From the NCBI GenBank assembly GCA_025800345.1, contig JAOXSB010000163.1, positions 1 to 54,833 on the forward strand: a DNA stretch of 54,833 nucleotides. The letters are read 5' to 3'. Source of the stretch: Mangrovicoccus sp. (GTDB lineage Bacteria > Pseudomonadota > Alphaproteobacteria > Rhodobacterales > Rhodobacteraceae). Shown piece after piece: positions 53,793-54,833 of the stretch; within the stretch, counting starts at the first letter, position 1; the number at the start of each line of letters is the position of its first letter. The notes beneath the pieces are model-generated. The model was not told where the DNA came from, made no database searches, and saw nothing but the letters and a program-made list of their open reading frames with translations. The translations under genes and the position numbers were made by a program.

Positions 53793-54490
53793 GGATCGGT
53801 CTCCTTTGCGACCAAAATCATAGAGAAATACGGGGCCTCTTCCGGGGCCTCAGCCAAAGGCAAACAAACCCCGTCGGGCAGGCCTGCACGGGCGACATAA
53901 GTGGCACGATCAAGCAGCCCTTGCGCTGCCAGGAAGGTCCGGATGCGCGGCAGGTGGCGGCCCAGTTTCATGAGCACCAGGGTTTCGGCCCCGTCCATAC
54001 GGGCGCTGAGCTGGGCATCGGGCAAGGTAGCTGGCAGTATCGTGACCACTCCATCACGGGCCGCCAAGGGCAAGCGGGCCTGCGCCGCACATGCGGTGAT
54101 CGACGTCACCCCAGGCACCACTTCCACCAAGAAACGATCCGCCAGGCGCGCTTGCAAATACATGAAAGAGCCATAAAAAAGCGGATCGCCCTCACAAAGC
54201 GCCACCACATCGCGCCCGGCTTGCAGATGGGCTGCGATTTCCGCCGCGCCTTGATCATAAGCGTCTTGGGCCGGTTTGCGCGCGCGGCTCATGGGCACAT
54301 CAATGCGGATCTCCGCCGCGCCCGCCGGGATCAGATCCGCCGCGATGGAACGGGCAAAGCTCTCGCCCCCGGCCAAGGCCGGATATGCGATCACCTGGGC
54401 GGCCTCGATCAGCCCCGCCGCCCGGCGGGTGATCAAGCCCGGATCCCCCGGCCCAAGCCCTACCCCAATCAATACGCCTTGCTCAGCCAA
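53783..54490 (-). CDS. cobI: Precorrin-2 C20-methyltransferase
   Basis: 235 residues from a TTG at 54490, chosen because AAGGAG stands six bases upstream; the frame extends further upstream only into the repeat. LIGVGLGPGDPGLITRRAAGLIEAA, VALCEGDPLFYGSFMYLQARL and VVPGVTSITACAAQARLPLA identify CobI/CbiL. It methylates C20 of precorrin-2. Its end overlaps the cobJ fusion gene. Confidence 0.92.
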   Translation of the reverse strand: MAEQGVLIGVGLGPGDPGLITRRAAGLIEAAQVIAYPALAGGESFARSIAADLIPAGAAEIRIDVPMSRARKPAQDAYDQGAAEIAAHLQAGRDVVALCEGDPLFYGSFMYLQARLADRFLVEVVPGVTSITACAAQARLPLAARDGVVTILPATLPDAQLSARMDGAETLVLMKLGRHLPRIRTFLAAQGLLDRATYVARAGLPDGVCLPLAEAPEEAPYFSMILVAKETDPWL

Positions 54491-54534
54491 GACCTGCTCC
54501 TTTTCCGCAAATTCCCTGCGTTTTCCCCAAGGCC

Positions 54535-54603
54535 CAGCCGCGCGCAAGCGCGGCTGCCGGGCCCAACCAGCCAAGGCGCGCCAGCGCCGCGAATGGGCGG
54601 GAG
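54535..54603. repeat. GC-rich palindromic intergenic repeat, copy C
   Basis: In the 126-base gap between cobL and cobI, a perfect hairpin CAGCCGCGC (54535-54543) / GCGCGGCTG (54548-54556) is followed by GGGCCCAACCAGCCAAGGCG (54558-54577) and on to ATGGGCGGGAGC (54592-54603), almost identical to copy B at 48637-48682. Lying inside an operon, it could influence cobI expression or mRNA stability. Confidence 0.7.
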
Positions 54604-54616
54604 CGCCCCTGTTTTA

Positions 54617-54833
54617 TCATGACTTGATCAGCGCCCATTGGGTGACTGGCATCAAACGGTCCCAGCCACGATAGGGCCCCACCGGACGCGCCCGGGAAAT
54701 CTCGATCCGGGTCAGCGTGCCGCCATATCTTGCCTGCAAGTCCAATAGCAGCGCTTCGCTTTCCAAGGTCACCGCATTGGCCACCAGCCGCCCATGGGGT
54801 TTGAGCGCCTGCCAAGCCGCCACAAACACCTGC
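54617..54833 (-). CDS. cobL: Precorrin-6Y C5,15-methyltransferase, C-terminal end (partial)
   Basis: Only about 71 codons are visible; the 5' part lies beyond the right edge. LKPHGRLVANAVTLESEALL and LTRIEISRARPVGPYRGW match the end of the CbiT-like decarboxylating methyltransferase domain of CobL, and the VGPYRGW-type tail is characteristic. It methylates C5 and C15 and decarboxylates precorrin-6Y. It is first of the visible cob genes, upstream of cobI. Confidence 0.85.
   Translation of the reverse strand, partial: QVFVAAWQALKPHGRLVANAVTLESEALLLDLQARYGGTLTRIEISRARPVGPYRGWDRLMPVTQWALIKS

Noticed and set aside
1-54833. CRISPR array, rRNA operon, cobalamin riboswitch
   Set aside because: No regularly spaced repeats, no rRNA sequence and no B12-box-like sequence near the cob genes were seen.

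Overview
The window is chromosomal DNA from an alphaproteobacterium, most likely a member of the Rhodobacteraceae (Rhodobacterales). The evidence is the GC-rich backbone with many GTG and TTG starts, the fused FdsG-FdsB formate dehydrogenase subunit, the rpoZ/rsh/folK neighbourhood, paired deformylase genes beside fmt, and an aerobic-type cob cluster. The assignment is inferred from gene content; no 16S gene is present.

Positions 1-10100 are a lower-GC integrative element whose right end lies at the 3' end of a tRNA-Arg(CCT) gene. Its left end is outside the window. From left to right it carries: (i) an operon of overlapping genes encoding a resolvase-like serine recombinase, a nuclease-like ABC-3C effector, a small middle component (MC6 type) and a DUF2326-type ATPase cut by the window edge, which looks like a three-component conflict/defence system; (ii) an unidentified membrane-anchored protein; (iii) a compact lanthipeptide locus with two small precursor peptides, a class IV-like lanthionine synthetase (lyase, kinase and zinc-dependent cyclase) and a RibF-like nucleotidyltransferase with a degraded active-site motif; (iv) an integration module of XRE regulator, excisionase-like protein, small unknown protein and tyrosine recombinase. 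The lanthipeptide locus is the most novel item: this synthetase class is best known from actinobacteria, and the RibF-like partner is not one I know from lanthipeptide loci.

Positions 10101-33440 hold ordinary metabolism and RNA genes: folB and a quinone oxidoreductase; a LysR regulator divergent from it followed by NAD-dependent formate dehydrogenase (fdsGB, fdsA) and formyl-CoA:oxalate CoA-transferase (frc), which suggests oxalate-derived formate is oxidised to CO2 with NADH formation; a LacI-type regulator; a YihY protein; a MaoC/glycerate kinase/Dabb/lytic transglycosylase run; rnr, rlmH and rsfS; and leuC, leuD and leuB interspersed with an HdeD-like membrane protein and an exonuclease/phosphatase-family protein.

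Positions 33476-54833 hold an isolated motB-flgE-flgK-flgL-flgI set, pdxJ, a DUF2062 protein, rsh, rpoZ, folK (AT-rich for this chromosome), an NYN-domain protein, ispH, a DUF3429 protein, a methyltransferase, rnhA, fmt, a deformylase-like protein with substituted catalytic residues, a canonical deformylase, a PatB-type aminotransferase, and cobM, cbiG-cobE-cobJ (fused), cobI and the end of cobL. A GC-rich palindromic repeat family occurs twice after fmt and once between cobI and cobL.
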